Shown here in pieces: positions 18,569-32,140 of a stretch of DNA of 64,000 nt. Within the stretch, counting starts at the first letter, position 1. Each line of letters begins with the position of its first letter. The DNA is from Bacillus zhangzhouensis (GTDB taxonomy: Bacteria > Bacillota > Bacilli > Bacillales > Bacillaceae), in assembly GCA_025809375.1 (NCBI GenBank), contig CP099514.1, positions 1,550,001 to 1,614,000 on the forward strand, read 5' to 3'. Below the pieces are notes generated by a model that ran no database searches, was not told where the DNA came from, and saw nothing but the letters and a program-made list of their open reading frames with translations. The position numbers and the translations under genes were made by a program.

Positions 18569-20731
18569 TTATATAATCTTTTTTTCTTTTTGGGCAATTG
18601 ACTCTCCTTCAATGTCAATATGCGGAAGCAATCGTGCCAGCCATTTAGGTAAGTACCAATTTGCACGCCCTAATAGCATCATACAAGCAGGGATAAAGGT
18701 CATTCTAATAACAAATGCATCGAATAAAACACCAAATGCTAATGTTAATCCCATTGTTTTAATAATTAAGTCTTGAGCAAAAATAAAACTTGCGAAAACG
18801 AAAATCATAATTAAACCTGCTGCAGTTACAACCCTGCCACTATGCTGCAATCCAGAAATAACAGATTTTTTCGCATCATCTGATTGAAGGAATTCTTCCC
18901 TCATTCTACTAACTAAAAATACCTCATAATCCATTGCAAGACCAAATAATATTCCTGTCACTAGTACAGGCATAAAGTTTAACAACGGTCCTGCTGCAGG
19001 TATTCCAAACAATTGCGCAAGGTGTCCATCCTGTAAAACAAAGACAGCAAAACCTAATGTAGCAGTCAATGTCATTAAAAAACCTAGTACAGCTTTTAAT
19101 GGAACAAGGAATGATCTAAATACAAGAATCATTAACACAAAAGCAAATCCAATAATGACTCCTGCGAATTTCGGTAATGCTTTACTGAGTCTATCAGAAA
19201 TATCTATATTAACGGCAGTAGAACCAGTAACAAGAAACTTTGTATCAGTCACACTCGATTCATTTCGAATGTCTTTCACTAATTGCTTCGTTTCTTTTTC
19301 CTCCGGACCACTTCTAGGTAAGATTGTTAACATTGCGTACTCACCCGATTGATCAGGGATCGCCGGCGTTATTTGTTTGACACCCTTCATCTTTTCTAAC
19401 AATTTTGATGATTTCTCGATGGATTTGGACTTCATCGTTTTATCTGCTTGAGAGGCATCTATGATGACAACAAGTGGTCCATTAATCCCCTTGCCAAATC
19501 CTTCTGCTAAAAGATCATATCCTTTACGTTCAGTTGTTTCTTTGCCTTTCATACCGTTATCCGGAAGACCAAGCTCCATATGAAGTGCTGGCCAGCTAAC
19601 CAATCCTGTCAATAAAATGACACCTATAATTATTTTACCCGGATGCTTTTGAATGAATCTTCCCCAGCCCAATGTTTTTTTCTCTTTTTTGGGCTGTAAT
19701 TTAGAAAACAGCTTATTTTTCCTGGAAGGACTCACCTTATCTCCAAGAATTCCTAGTATAGCTGGCACAATCGTTAAAGAAACAAGCATAACAGATAGTA
19801 CCATAAAGGCGCCCACAAGGCCCATTATGCCTAGAAATGGTATGTCAACTAAAACAAGTCCACATAATGCAACAATGACAGTGACGCCCGCAAATAATAC
19901 AGCACTTCCTGCGGTACCCACAGCTCTAGGTGCAGCCTCATTCAAATCGTAGCCCTCTGCTAAAAGCTGTCGATATCTTGAAATGATAAACAGTGCATAA
20001 TCAATTCCTACTGCAAGACCAATCATCACCGCTAAAGTGAGACTAAATGCAGACATTTCCACAAAATTTGAGGTGATTAATATGCCCATAACACCTATTA
20101 CTAATCCAATCACAGCTGTCAATATTGGTAATCCTGCGACCAAAAGTGAAGCAAATGTAAAGGCTAAAATCAAGAAGGCGAAGACAATACCTATGATTTC
20201 AGAAATTCCACCTACTTCAATTTCAGAGAATGTGACGGAGCCGCCTAATTCCGTTTGGATGCCGGCATCTCTTGAAATCTTAATGCTTTTTAATACTTTC
20301 TCCTTTGATGATTCCTTTACCTTATCGGCTTTTACTCGATACGTAATATCCGCATATCCTATCTTCTTATCTTTACTTATCGTAAAGGTTTGGTATAAAT
20401 CAGTCACCTGCTTCACTGCTTTATCCTGTTTAATTTCTTTAATGGTCTCATTTATTTTATGTTTAACTTTATTTGCTACTAATGTTTCATTTTTAGGTGC
20501 TTTAAATATCAGACGAATCGTTCCCCCATCATCACCTGCTGGGAACTTCTTTTCCAAGAGATCCATCGCCTTTTCGGATTTTGTTCCTGGAATCGACATA
20601 TCTCCATTAAATGAAACGCCTGTCCCTATTGTTGTTGCAACTAAAGCTACTAAAATAAGTAACCCACCGATTAACATTCGTTTAGGCTTAGAAAAAGCAA
20701 AGTCTCCTAAGTTATATAAAAATTTTGCCAT
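18569..20731 (-). CDS. ydfJ: MMPL-family membrane transporter YdfJ
   Basis: 720 aa RND-superfamily exporter of the MmpL type. Two repeats each have one leading membrane helix, an extracytoplasmic loop of about 130-170 residues and a bundle of five to six helices. Conserved membrane blocks include GLAVGIDYALFIISRYRQLL and FGLAMDYEVFLVSRMREEF, where the buried Asp-Tyr pairs serve proton coupling in the family. Likely substrates are lipids or amphiphilic toxic compounds. AAAAAGGAG precedes ATG. The promoter region has tandem repeats ending at a weak -35, fitting activation by YdfI. Confidence 0.93.
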   Translation of the reverse strand: MAKFLYNLGDFAFSKPKRMLIGGLLILVALVATTIGTGVSFNGDMSIPGTKSEKAMDLLEKKFPAGDDGGTIRLIFKAPKNETLVANKVKHKINETIKEIKQDKAVKQVTDLYQTFTISKDKKIGYADITYRVKADKVKESSKEKVLKSIKISRDAGIQTELGGSVTFSEIEVGGISEIIGIVFAFLILAFTFASLLVAGLPILTAVIGLVIGVMGILITSNFVEMSAFSLTLAVMIGLAVGIDYALFIISRYRQLLAEGYDLNEAAPRAVGTAGSAVLFAGVTVIVALCGLVLVDIPFLGIMGLVGAFMVLSVMLVSLTIVPAILGILGDKVSPSRKNKLFSKLQPKKEKKTLGWGRFIQKHPGKIIIGVILLTGLVSWPALHMELGLPDNGMKGKETTERKGYDLLAEGFGKGINGPLVVIIDASQADKTMKSKSIEKSSKLLEKMKGVKQITPAIPDQSGEYAMLTILPRSGPEEKETKQLVKDIRNESSVTDTKFLVTGSTAVNIDISDRLSKALPKFAGVIIGFAFVLMILVFRSFLVPLKAVLGFLMTLTATLGFAVFVLQDGHLAQLFGIPAAGPLLNFMPVLVTGILFGLAMDYEVFLVSRMREEFLQSDDAKKSVISGLQHSGRVVTAAGLIMIFVFASFIFAQDLIIKTMGLTLAFGVLFDAFVIRMTFIPACMMLLGRANWYLPKWLARLLPHIDIEGESIAQKEKKII

Positions 20732-20780
20732 TCACTTACTCCTTTTTCATCGAATTCATGATAATGATATTCACCTCTTT

Positions 20781-20847
20781 ATTCTACGCAATGAAATAGT
20801 GGAATGAAATTGTACTTTTGGGCAAAAGGGATTGTACATTCAGGCAA
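20781..20847 (-). promoter_or_regulatory. ydfJ promoter with tandem activator-like repeats
   Basis: Read leftward: -10 TAGAAT (20786-20781), 17-bp spacer and weak -35 TTTCAT (20809-20804). Immediately upstream are two direct repeats ATTGTACTTTTGGGCAA (20809-20825) and ATTGTACATTCAGGCAA (20831-20847), spaced 22 bp, about two helical turns. This is a typical arrangement for a NarL-type activator; YdfI is the obvious candidate. Confidence 0.55.
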
Positions 20848-20959
20848 GAAAAAGAGCATCTCTCTTGAGATCCCCTTAGAACGATGATGAAACAGCTGTT
20901 TTTCGACGTTGCCATATGCTTTCTATATGAATCCCAATATCTCATTTTGTTCATGCGCT

Positions 20960-21230
20960 AGTTCCATTCAATGCACCAATCACCTTTTGCACCGGTAGTC
21001 TTCGGTTTTAAATGTATATCCAGCAAGATAATCTTCTGATTGTAAAGCGGTCTTTCCTAAATGATCAACTGATATTTCTTCCCGTCATATGATGATTTAC
21101 TATAAACATGACAGGTGCTTGGGGGTTCGTTAGATCATGAAATAATCACTTCACAATTTTCTCCAAACATTTTTGTAGTAGATTTAGCTAAAGGAATATA
21201 GCTCTCTAATAAAATCTTCATATTTTCCAT
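20960..21230 (-). pseudogene. YheO-like PAS regulator, decayed
   Basis: It starts with a good site (GAGGTG, then ATG) and reads MENMKILLESYIPLAKSTTK and MFGENCEVII. After a frameshift it continues HDLTNPQAPVMFIVNHHMTG, and after another, DHLGKTALQSEDYLAGYTFK. This is the YheO-type PAS domain found in small HTH regulators. At least two frameshifts are present and no C-terminal HTH is readable. The rest of the 20.73-21.5 kb gap shows only the ydfJ control region and the iolG terminator. Confidence 0.7.
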
Positions 21231-21458
21231 GGCTAAGCACCTCATTTGTTTGTCCCACCAGATTATATTTATTTCATCGTTCTCTCTTCTAATAATGTTT
21301 ATGAGACCGAAAAAGCAGGAAAAATAAGCATAACCGTTACTTTAAGCGTAGTCTTATCGTCATTCTAAAGTTTTATTAAAGGGTAATAGCTAAACAATTC
21401 GCCGCACTTCATCTCTTGTAAATGGTGCTGATAGCTATCTACTTCCTTTTTGTAATGA

Positions 21459-21486
21459 AAAAGAGACTGCTTTCAGCAGCCTCTTC
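21459..21486 (-). terminator. Terminator of the iol operon
   Basis: AAGAGACTGCT / AGCAGCCTCTT stem, one mismatch, TTC loop; read leftward it ends in TTTTTC just after the iolG stop. Confidence 0.8.
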
Positions 21487-21497
21487 TTTTGCATTGA

Positions 21498-24058
<2,561 letters not shown>

Positions 24059-24071
24059 GATATTCTCTCCT

Positions 24072-25091
24072 CTACGATTGAATTGGTTGTGTTTGTTCAA
24101 TTACTTTTGTTTCGTTCATAAAGTCTTTGATTTCTTTAACTGTTGGCATGGCATCTGATGAACTATGCTTAGAAATTACGATGGAGGCAGAAGCGCTTCC
24201 AAAACGCATAGCTTCTTCAATGGACATGTTGTTCATTAGTCCATAAATAAAGGCTGAAGCATATGAATCACCCGCTCCGAATGTTTTGAGAACCTTTGTT
24301 TTAAAAATGCCGCCTCGATATGACTGTCCATCCTGCGTATAAGCGATGGAACCATCACTCCCATGTTTAATAACAACGATTTTGGCATGGTGTGAAAACC
24401 ATTTTTTTGCGGTTGATTCATCATTTGACTGTCCATCTGCTGTGAGTTTTTCCATCATGTCAAACTCTTCTCTTGTGCCGATGATCACGTCTGATTTTTC
24501 AGCAGCTAAATTGTAATAAATTGCTGTTTCTTGCTCGGTTTGCCAAGTGTATGGACGATAATCCAGGTCAAAGAAGACAGTTACGTGATGCTTGCGTGCA
24601 TAATCAAGTGCCGCAAATACTGCTTCTCTTGATGGGCTTTTCGCTAGCGCAGTGCCTGAGATGAGTAAGGCTTTCGCCTTTTTGATATATTGTTCAGATA
24701 CTTCTTTTACATCGATTTTTAAATCTGCTACATTGTCTCGGTACATTAAAATACTGCATTCTTCGGGACTCTTAATCTCAGTAAAGGCAAGACCCGTGAC
24801 AGCACCAGTTTGATCTATGACAATGCCGTCTGTATTGATGTTGTTCTTTTCCAAGTAGCTCGTTGCAAAACGTCCCATCTGATCGTTCGCGACTTTTCCA
24901 ATGAATCCAGATTTCATACCGAGTCTTGCTAAACCAATGGCAATGTTGGCTGGAGACCCCCCAACGTATTTTGTGAATGTCATCGTCTCTTCCATCGGCC
25001 GGTTCAGTTCGTTCGCATTTAAATCAATACATAATCTTCCCATTGCAATAACATCAAGCTGCCGATCTTGTTTAAACGTTAAGTCTAGCAT
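24072..25091 (-). CDS. iolC: 5-dehydro-2-deoxygluconokinase
   Basis: PfkB-family kinase that phosphorylates 2-deoxy-5-keto-gluconate (DKG) to the inducer DKGP. PfkB signature 1 is in [17 protein letters not shown] and signature 2 in [17 protein letters not shown] with the catalytic Asp. 339 aa. Its ATG overlaps the iolB stop by one base, so translation is coupled. In B. subtilis the product DKGP releases IolR; the same logic is expected here because iolR is in this operon. Confidence 0.95.
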   Translation of the reverse strand: MLDLTFKQDRQLDVIAMGRLCIDLNANELNRPMEETMTFTKYVGGSPANIAIGLARLGMKSGFIGKVANDQMGRFATSYLEKNNINTDGIVIDQTGAVTGLAFTEIKSPEECSILMYRDNVADLKIDVKEVSEQYIKKAKALLISGTALAKSPSREAVFAALDYARKHHVTVFFDLDYRPYTWQTEQETAIYYNLAAEKSDVIIGTREEFDMMEKLTADGQSNDESTAKKWFSHHAKIVVIKHGSDGSIAYTQDGQSYRGGIFKTKVLKTFGAGDSYASAFIYGLMNNMSIEEAMRFGSASASIVISKHSSSDAMPTVKEIKDFMNETKVIEQTQPIQS

Positions 25092-25921
25092 CAGCGAGCC
25101 TCCCTTTTCATACTCAATTTGTTTTCCATGACCCATTCATGTTCAGCATGGTTATGAAACTTCCAAGTTCTCACTGGACCTGCCATGACATTCAAATAAT
25201 AGATTTCATAGCCTGGAGGTGCTGACACAGGGTGATACCCTTTTGGTACAAGAACGGCAGAACTATCCTTTACAGCCATTGTCTCATCTAGTGAAAGATC
25301 ATCTGTATATACTCTTTGTAAAACAAAACCTTGTTCTGGGTTTACTTTGTGATAATATGTTTCTTCTAAATAAGATTCGTGCGGTAAATTATCTTGATCA
25401 TGCTTATGCGGCGGATAGCTCGACCAGTTTCCTTCTGGTGTAAATACTTCCACAACAAGCAGGTGATCAGCTGGTTCATGTTCGGGTAAAATGTTGTGAA
25501 CCTGTCTTGCAATATTACCTGCGCCTCTATGTTCAACTTCTACTTGTTCAGGAAGAATGAGACGAGCTGGATATGTGCCTTTTCCAGGTGCACTACAAAC
25601 GGCGATCTCAATATCTGTTATGGCTTCAATTTCGTAATGATCATCGTTTGGTATATAAATGGAGAAAGGAGGTGTTTTCTCGAAAACATTCATTCGTTTG
25701 CCAATTTCTTTCCATGTCTTTTCTTTCGTTTGGAGATGAAGTTTACCTGAGAGAATAACAATGCATACTTCATTTTCACCTGTTTTTTTACGAAGGTTTT
25801 CACCTTTTGTCAATGTGTATACCTCAAATCCAATATAGGTCCAACCTGCTGATTGAGGTGTGATGCTCAGCACCTTCCCCTCATTGTCTCTTTTTTGTTT
25901 CGGTACAATTAAATCAGCCAT
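25091..25921 (-). CDS. iolB: 5-deoxy-glucuronate isomerase
   Basis: Isomerises 5-deoxy-glucuronate to DKG. Bicupin protein of 276 aa; metal-binding cupin residues are in YPPHKHDQDNLPHESYLEETYYHKV, which carries the HxH...E pattern, and KGYHPVSAPPGYEIYYLNVMAG closes the second barrel. An internal ATG after AAAGGTG is the preferred start. It is coupled to iolC downstream and starts 28 bp after iolD. Confidence 0.94.
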   Translation of the reverse strand: MADLIVPKQKRDNEGKVLSITPQSAGWTYIGFEVYTLTKGENLRKKTGENEVCIVILSGKLHLQTKEKTWKEIGKRMNVFEKTPPFSIYIPNDDHYEIEAITDIEIAVCSAPGKGTYPARLILPEQVEVEHRGAGNIARQVHNILPEHEPADHLLVVEVFTPEGNWSSYPPHKHDQDNLPHESYLEETYYHKVNPEQGFVLQRVYTDDLSLDETMAVKDSSAVLVPKGYHPVSAPPGYEIYYLNVMAGPVRTWKFHNHAEHEWVMENKLSMKREAR

Positions 25922-25949
25922 TATGCACACACCTTTCATGTAGCTTTTC

Positions 25950-27875
25950 TTAATATTGTCTTGCTTGTTTTAATTTTTGCTGTTTTTCCTCATATTCTTT
26001 TTTGATCTGTTCTTTATCAGAGATTTCTGAGATACCTACATTCCACCATGAGTCACCGTAACCTGCTGTCATGGTTTTTGGAAGTACCTTTACATCAATC
26101 AGGGTACTGACTGTCTGCTTTTTAGCATCTTCAACCGCAGATTTCAGTTCATCGAGTGTATGAACTTCATATGTTTTTGCTCCATAACCTTTTGCTGATT
26201 GCGCAAAATTGATTCTCATAATCTCTCCATCAAGCTGTCCTGTTTTCTTGTTTCTTTTTCGAAATTCAGTCGCAAAACTGTCCATTCCATGGCTCATTTG
26301 CAAATTATTAATACAGCCAAAACCAGAGTTGTCAAAAAGAACGATATTAATTTTATAGCCCTCTTGAATGCTTGTTACAAGTTCACTATGCAGCATTAAA
26401 TAACTGCCATCACCTGTTAAGGCATACACTTCTTTGGTTGGTTCAGCCATTTTTGCTCCAAGTGCAGAAGCAATTTCGTAGCCCATACAAGAGTATCCAT
26501 ATTCAAGGTGATATGTGTTTCGTTCTTTTGTCACCCACATTCTCTGTAAATCTCCTGGGAGACTGCCTGCAGCACATGTAATAATGGCATCAGATGGAAT
26601 CCATTCATTTAAATAGCCAAGTACAGTCGTTTGAGGCAGCGTTGTATGAAGTTTTTCCTTATATTCATCTAATTCATGATCAAAGTGGTTTTTGATTTCA
26701 GGTGTAAAGCCTGTTTCAGTGTACTGAATATGATGAAGCCGATGTAATTCTTGTTCCCAGCGCTGTTTTGCTTCTTTGATTTCATTTTGATAATTTGTTT
26801 GATAGTTTGCTAGTTCATCCTTTAATGCAAGGAGTGCCATCTTCGCATCAGAAATGATGGTTGTTGCATCTAATTTAGATGCATGATAATCGGATAGATT
26901 GATCGTTAAAACATCACTGTCTGCGTATAGCCGTTTAGATGATGTTGTAAAGTCTGTAAATCTAGTGCCGACGCCAATAATTAGGTCAGCCTTCTGAGCG
27001 AGTTCATTGGCGGCACTATTGCCAGTGACACCAAGTCCGCCTACATTTAATGGGTGGCTGCTTTCAACACAGCTTTTACCAGCTTGTGTTTCACTAAAGG
27101 GTATATGAAAAGCTTCAGCAAATTGGACAAACTCGTCTGCCGCCTCTGAGTAACGCACCCCTCCGCCTAAAATCAAGAAAGGCTTCTTTTTCTTACGAAT
27201 GAGTGCCGCTGCTTCTTGAATACTTCTTTCTGAAGGTGCATATCTGTCTAAATAATGCGTCCGCTCTTGAAAAAAAGACAGCGGATAATCCCATGCTTCT
27301 CCTTGAACATCTTGAGGAAGCGAAATTGTGACAGCACCAGTATCTGCTTGATTTGTTAAAACACGCATGGCGTTTATCAGTGCCGACATGAGCTGTTCTG
27401 GCCTTGATACCCGGTCCCAGTATTTACTCACAGCTCGAAATGCATCATTCGTCGATAAACTCAAGTCGTATGTTTGTTCAATCTGCTGAAGTGCTGGATC
27501 TGGCTGTCGTGTGGCAAAGACATCACTTGGGAAAAGCAAAAGTGGAATTTGATTCGCTGTTGCCGTTGCAGCAGCGGTGATCATATTGGCTGAGCCAGGA
27601 CCAACGGATGAGGTGCAGGCCATTACTTGTTTACGTTGCTTTTGTTTTGCGAAAGCCGTTGCAGCATGTGCCATCCCTTGTTCATTTCTTCCTTGATATA
27701 CCTCGAGTCTACCAGGGTTTTCTTGAAGGGCTTGACCGAGCCCCAACACATTTCCGTGACCGAAAATGGTAAAGATTCCTTTGATAAAAGGCTTTTTTTC
27801 ACCGTCATATTCAACGTACTGGGCATTTAAAAATTTGACCAATGCTTGACTCATCGTTAATCTGATTGTGTCCAT
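25950..27875 (-). CDS. iolD: 3D-(3,5/4)-trihydroxycyclohexane-1,2-dione hydrolase
   Basis: ThDP-dependent ring-opening enzyme producing 5-deoxy-glucuronate. 641 aa with the three-domain ThDP layout: Pyr domain with the conserved Glu in [13 protein letters not shown], central domain, and PP domain with the metal/ThDP motif [19 protein letters not shown]...[11 protein letters not shown]. The long open frame runs into iolR upstream. The start at 27875 ([20 protein letters not shown]) is chosen from the AGGGAAT site and from agreement with IolD N-termini. Confidence 0.95.
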   Translation of the reverse strand: MDTIRLTMSQALVKFLNAQYVEYDGEKKPFIKGIFTIFGHGNVLGLGQALQENPGRLEVYQGRNEQGMAHAATAFAKQKQRKQVMACTSSVGPGSANMITAAATATANQIPLLLFPSDVFATRQPDPALQQIEQTYDLSLSTNDAFRAVSKYWDRVSRPEQLMSALINAMRVLTNQADTGAVTISLPQDVQGEAWDYPLSFFQERTHYLDRYAPSERSIQEAAALIRKKKKPFLILGGGVRYSEAADEFVQFAEAFHIPFSETQAGKSCVESSHPLNVGGLGVTGNSAANELAQKADLIIGVGTRFTDFTTSSKRLYADSDVLTINLSDYHASKLDATTIISDAKMALLALKDELANYQTNYQNEIKEAKQRWEQELHRLHHIQYTETGFTPEIKNHFDHELDEYKEKLHTTLPQTTVLGYLNEWIPSDAIITCAAGSLPGDLQRMWVTKERNTYHLEYGYSCMGYEIASALGAKMAEPTKEVYALTGDGSYLMLHSELVTSIQEGYKINIVLFDNSGFGCINNLQMSHGMDSFATEFRKRNKKTGQLDGEIMRINFAQSAKGYGAKTYEVHTLDELKSAVEDAKKQTVSTLIDVKVLPKTMTAGYGDSWWNVGISEISDKEQIKKEYEEKQQKLKQARQY

Positions 27876-27918
27876 TTTATTCCCTGCCTTATCTAAAATA
27901 TATGTTTGACATGTTCCT

Positions 27919-28704
27919 TCACGTGAAAGTTCGCTGACTTTCATCTTGTGAAGGAGCAACGATCCATTTGATATGATTCTTTTTGAAAAAGGTTGTATAG
28001 GAGGTATCCAGAGAATCATCAGTGATGACGTAGTCGATTTCATCCAGCCGGCAATATGTCAACATCGCATATTTATCGAATTTTGTATGATCTACTAATA
28101 GAATCACTTCTCTACCTTTTTTGACGACCATTTCCTTCATGCTTGTTTCTACTGGCGATGAATTTGTTACTCCATTTGAAATAGAGACCCCTGTTGATGC
28201 CATAAACACTTTATCGAAGTTGTATTGAAGTACATCATTTGTATAAGTAAAGCTGGAAAATGATTTTGTTTTCCGCTCTAATTGGCCGCCGGTTGAAATG
28301 ACTTGAAGCTGAGTGTAAGGCAATGCTTTTACAATAAAGTCTAAGTTGTTCGTGACAACCGTTAATTCCATTTCTTTTATAAAATGAATCATTTCTAATG
28401 TTGTGGTACCAGAGTCGATAAAAATGACATCTCCATCATCTACTAATCGAGCCGCATCTTTTGCAATCAATCTTTTTTGAAGTTGGTTTCGTGTTTGTCT
28501 GTCATGAAATGATTCAAGTCTTGCATGATTTGCTGCTACTCCCCCATAAACTTTTTGGATATGTCCTTCTTCAACGAGCTTTTGAACATCTCGCCTGATC
28601 GTATTTTTTGACACCCCAAAGGTTGTGACAAGATCATCTAACGAGACAGACTGATGTTGGATCACATATTCTTTTATTTGCTGGATTCTTTTCGTTTTGA
28701 TCAT
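27919..28704 (-). CDS. iolR: DeoR-family repressor of the inositol operon
   Basis: 261 aa. N-terminal DeoR winged helix ([38 protein letters not shown]) and the C-terminal DeoR sensor domain ([28 protein letters not shown]) that binds a phosphorylated sugar; in IolR this is DKGP. Here it lies inside the operon between iolJ and iolD, giving autoregulation, unlike the divergent placement in B. subtilis. A close paralogue lies alone at 51302-52066. Confidence 0.9.
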   Translation of the reverse strand: MIKTKRIQQIKEYVIQHQSVSLDDLVTTFGVSKNTIRRDVQKLVEEGHIQKVYGGVAANHARLESFHDRQTRNQLQKRLIAKDAARLVDDGDVIFIDSGTTTLEMIHFIKEMELTVVTNNLDFIVKALPYTQLQVISTGGQLERKTKSFSSFTYTNDVLQYNFDKVFMASTGVSISNGVTNSSPVETSMKEMVVKKGREVILLVDHTKFDKYAMLTYCRLDEIDYVITDDSLDTSYTTFFKKNHIKWIVAPSQDESQRTFT

Positions 28705-28753
28705 ACTTCATCTTCCTTTTCATCTTACCTATGGAAGTGTCTGCTAGATGTTA

Positions 28754-29623
28754 TTAAACACGCTGACTTGATCCAAATTGTTGGATTTTCATCTTGACAG
28801 TTTGTTTAATGGCTTCTGTACCAGGTGTTAAGATTGTTTGTGGATCAATGGCTGCTTTATTTTCAGCTAGTTGAGCTCGGACAGCTTGATTCCAGGCTTC
28901 CAAACATTCAGTGTTGACATTGATTTTTGCATGACCAAGTGAGATAGCCTTTTGAATCTGATCAACAGGAATGCCTGAACCGCCATGTAAGACAAGCGGA
29001 ATGTCTGTGAGTTCAGATATACGCTTCATCTCATCAAATCCGAGCTTCGGTTCTCCTTGATAAGGACCATGCACTGAACCGAGTGCTGCGGCCAAGGCAT
29101 CAATTCCTGTTTCTCTAACAAGGCGCACACATTCGTATGGATCAGCATAGATGATATTTCCTATCATGCCATCTTCCATTCCTCCAACAGAGCCAACTTC
29201 AGCTTCGACAGATACACCTCTTTTAGAAGCATAATGAACAACTTCTTTTGTCATTTCAATATTTTGTGAAAGGGGATAGGAAGAGCCGTCTATCATGACC
29301 GAGCTAAATCCTGCATCAATGGCAGCTTTGCAACGAGAGACAGTCATGCCATGATCTAAATGTAAAGAAACTGGGACATTGATCTCCAAATCTTTCATTA
29401 ACCCTTCAACCATGCCTACAATCGTATGAAAGCCGCCCAAATAGTCAATGAGCCGGTCAGATGCTGCTAAAATGATAGGAGATCGCTCCTCTTTTGCCGC
29501 AAGTAAGATGGCTTTCACCCATTGCAAACCATTGATATTCATTTGTCCTACTGCATATTGTTTTTGTTTTGCTTCATGCAGTATGCTTCTCATTGAAATG
29601 AGCTTTGAATCTATTACAGTCAT
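28754..29623 (-). CDS. iolJ: 6-phospho-5-dehydro-2-deoxy-D-gluconate aldolase
   Basis: Class II aldolase splitting DKGP into DHAP and malonate semialdehyde. Zinc/catalytic signature LHLDHGMTVSRCKAAIDAGF at about residue 80, VEAEVG at about 135, and phosphate-binding VLHGGSGIP and KINVNTE. 289 aa. AAGGAGTG sits 7 bp before ATG. The similarity to IolJ (VGQMNINGLQW, AASDRLIDYLGGF) is closer than to glycolytic FbaA. A second, different aldolase of this family is in the PTS operon at 35.4 kb. Confidence 0.93.
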   Translation of the reverse strand: MTVIDSKLISMRSILHEAKQKQYAVGQMNINGLQWVKAILLAAKEERSPIILAASDRLIDYLGGFHTIVGMVEGLMKDLEINVPVSLHLDHGMTVSRCKAAIDAGFSSVMIDGSSYPLSQNIEMTKEVVHYASKRGVSVEAEVGSVGGMEDGMIGNIIYADPYECVRLVRETGIDALAAALGSVHGPYQGEPKLGFDEMKRISELTDIPLVLHGGSGIPVDQIQKAISLGHAKINVNTECLEAWNQAVRAQLAENKAAIDPQTILTPGTEAIKQTVKMKIQQFGSSQRV

Positions 29624-29700
29624 CTATTGAACACTCCTTACTGTTGAAACTCCAATTTGACAAATTGGTTCGACACCATCTTTGTTTTCATCGCCTTTAA

Positions 29701-31116
29701 TTAAGGCAGCGTCTGATGATCTGTCGTGATGTCAATTGATGTTTGATCGTGCTTACGGAAATTCATTTCTAATTCTTCAAGTGTCAGCCCTTTTGTTTCC
29801 GGCAGGCACTTCACCACAAACAAAATAGACAGGACTCCAAAAGCTACAAAAACAAAGAAAGTCATCGAGAGACCGATATGAGCAAGTAATATTGGGAACG
29901 TCAAACCAATTAAAAAGTTCACCATCCATAAACAAAATACACTAACCCCCATACCAAGCCCCCGCAGCCGAAGAGGAAAAATTTCTGACAGCATGAGCCA
30001 AGTGACAGGAGAGATGGCGCCTTGCTGGAATGCAAGGAAGGTAATGGTCAAAAATAAAATCAAATATGGAAGAAAAGCTGTTCCTGCAAAAAGATTGGAG
30101 CAAATGCCGATACACAATAATGTAAAGGTTGTTCCAATCAAGCCTGTAATTAACATAGGGCGACGTCCTATTTTGCCAAGCAGCCAAATTCCAACAAATG
30201 TAGCAAGGACAGAGATAACACCATTCCCGATATTCCCAATGAGAGCTGCCTTCGTTTCAAAACCTGCATCTTTTAAAATTTCTGTTCCGTAATACATGAT
30301 GGAATTAACCCCTGTCAACTGCTGTATAACTGCAATTCCTATGCCGATAAACACAAGCCGCCTAATCCACGGTGTGGATAAATCTTTTAAAGTAGCTTTT
30401 TTTAAATTCACTTCTTCCCTGTAAGCGTTCTCTATCTCGAGCAACTCTGCTTTCGCCGCTCCTTTTGAACGAATGCGGTGAAGTACTTGAAGTGCTTCTT
30501 TATTTTTCCCCTTTGTTACAAGCCATCTCGGGCTCTCTGGTACTTTTAGCATACCGAAGAATAAAATAATGGCTGGAATCGCCGCAATTGGAAGCATGAT
30601 GCGCCATACATAGGGATTCTCTCCAAAAAAATTTCCAATCAATGCATTACAGGTAAAAGCAAGTAATTGGCCGGATACGATCATCAGTTCATTTTGTGTG
30701 ACGATTCTTCCACGATTTTCTGCTGGAGAGATTTCAGCTAAAAATGCTGGAACTATTACTGAAGCTCCTCCAACTGCAAGTCCTAATAAGAATCGGAATA
30801 AGACCATTACTTCGGCGTTTGGTGATACAGCACATCCTATTGTAGAAAAAAAGAATAGAGCGGCTAAGTAAAAAATAGTTTTACGGCGCCCGAATCTGTC
30901 TGATAATCGTCCGCATATGACTGCACCTAACGCAGCACCTAATAATAATGCACTTGTCACAATTCCTTGCATCAGTGCTGTTAAGTTTAACTGATTCGGT
31001 AAAGACATGTAAGGTAATGCACCATTTAATACACCCGTGTCATAACCAAAAAGAAGTCCTCCAAAGGTCGAAATTAGGATAATAGATCTTAAATTGGTTT
31101 GTTGACTTTTGTTCAT
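29701..31116 (-). CDS. iolT: Inositol/sugar:H+ symporter (MFS, IolT type)
   Basis: 471 aa, twelve membrane segments, sugar porter family. Signatures: FGGLLFGYDTGVLNGALP in helix 1, GRLSDRFGRRK in loop 2-3, PESPRWLVTKGK after helix 6, the substrate-binding QQLTGVNSIMYYGTEI in helix 7 and PETKGLTLEELE at the C-terminus. Placement between iolE and iolJ makes myo-inositol the probable substrate. In B. subtilis iolT is unlinked, so here uptake and breakdown are co-transcribed. Confidence 0.9.
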   Translation of the reverse strand: MNKSQQTNLRSIILISTFGGLLFGYDTGVLNGALPYMSLPNQLNLTALMQGIVTSALLLGAALGAVICGRLSDRFGRRKTIFYLAALFFFSTIGCAVSPNAEVMVLFRFLLGLAVGGASVIVPAFLAEISPAENRGRIVTQNELMIVSGQLLAFTCNALIGNFFGENPYVWRIMLPIAAIPAIILFFGMLKVPESPRWLVTKGKNKEALQVLHRIRSKGAAKAELLEIENAYREEVNLKKATLKDLSTPWIRRLVFIGIGIAVIQQLTGVNSIMYYGTEILKDAGFETKAALIGNIGNGVISVLATFVGIWLLGKIGRRPMLITGLIGTTFTLLCIGICSNLFAGTAFLPYLILFLTITFLAFQQGAISPVTWLMLSEIFPLRLRGLGMGVSVFCLWMVNFLIGLTFPILLAHIGLSMTFFVFVAFGVLSILFVVKCLPETKGLTLEELEMNFRKHDQTSIDITTDHQTLP

Positions 31117-31137
31117 GGTCTTTTTCTCCTGTTCTTT

Positions 31138-32031
31138 TTAAGAATGAATAGCCAAGTTTTCATCAATATACTGACGAGCCTTTAATGCATATTCTAAAGG
31201 ATGAGCAATCGCAGGATTCTGTTCAGCTTCAATGACGATCCACCCTTTATAGCCATGATTGATTAATAAACGGTATACTTCATTAAAATTGATACAGCCA
31301 TCCCCAGGTACTGTAAACAATCCATTTAAGAAAGATTCAGAAAAAGACAATTCTTCTTGACGACAGCTTTCCATCACTTCTTTTCTCACATCTTTAAAAT
31401 GGACATGCTGGATACGGTCGATATGTAGCTTGAGCAAGGATAAATAATCTCCATCTGATACGTAAATATGTCCAGTATCATATAGAAGGTGAACATACCG
31501 AGGGTCTGTTCCAGCTAAAAGACGTGTGACATCTGATAAGGTTTGCACCCCTGTTCCAAGATGATGATGATAGACTAGTTTGAGATGATAGCTGTTTGCT
31601 ATTTGACCTAATTCATTGAGCCCTTCTAACAGCAGAGCCCATTCCTCACCTGTGAAAGATGGCTGATGTTGATAGATGTTGATGTTTTCTTTTTGAATGG
31701 AATACGTTTGCTCTGAGACAACAGCTACACTAGCATGAATGTCTTGCAAGTACTGACAATGCTTTTTGAATGCTTGTATTGAAGCCGCTAAACCATCTCG
31801 GATCATATAGCTGCTAAACCATTTTCCAGCTATTTTTAAATTGCGAAGTTCTAGTTCTTTATTCAAAACAGCTGGTTCTGGAAAGAAACCACCTGCTTCA
31901 GTTCCTTCAAAGCCAGCGACACAAATATCACTTAATAAATGAGATAATGTGTTGTCGGCGCCAAGTGCTGGAATATCATCGTTCCTCCATCCAATAGGCG
32001 CGATGCCCCATAAAATGTTTTCATTAGACAC
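31138..32031 (-). CDS. iolE: Inosose dehydratase
   Basis: Dehydrates scyllo-inosose (step 2). Xylose-isomerase-like TIM barrel; family blocks [43 protein letters not shown] and [14 protein letters not shown] include the metal ligands. The open frame extends 86 codons upstream. The GTG at 32031 is preferred: it follows AAAGGAGGGTGA and gives 297 aa, the exact length of B. subtilis IolE, with MSNENILWG against MGKNEILWG. First gene of the operon. Confidence 0.94.
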   Translation of the reverse strand: MSNENILWGIAPIGWRNDDIPALGADNTLSHLLSDICVAGFEGTEAGGFFPEPAVLNKELELRNLKIAGKWFSSYMIRDGLAASIQAFKKHCQYLQDIHASVAVVSEQTYSIQKENINIYQHQPSFTGEEWALLLEGLNELGQIANSYHLKLVYHHHLGTGVQTLSDVTRLLAGTDPRYVHLLYDTGHIYVSDGDYLSLLKLHIDRIQHVHFKDVRKEVMESCRQEELSFSESFLNGLFTVPGDGCINFNEVYRLLINHGYKGWIVIEAEQNPAIAHPLEYALKARQYIDENLAIHS

Positions 32032-32071
32032 GTTGTTTGTCACCCTCCTTTTGTTCATTTCCCTTATTTTA

Positions 32072-32136
32072 TCAAACTTAACCATAAGTTTATCATTAAA
32101 TTGATTATGAATTGAGTAACTTATGGTTAAGTTTGA
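32072..32136. promoter_or_regulatory. Probable IolR operator (19-bp inverted repeat)
   Basis: TCAAACTTAACCATAAGTT (32072-32090) and its exact reverse complement (32118-32136) are separated by 27 bp, in the untranslated leader just downstream of the iol -10 element. A repressor on this pair would block transcription of the operon. IolR is inferred from context. Confidence 0.7.
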
Positions 32137-32140
32137 GGTA

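Noticed and set aside
20037..20807. Long plus-strand open frame (256 codons) opposite ydfJ
   Set aside because: It lies inside a well-supported MMPL gene on the other strand, has no ribosome site, and its Thr/Ser/Pro/Ile-rich composition is what the antisense of a hydrophobic membrane protein gives.
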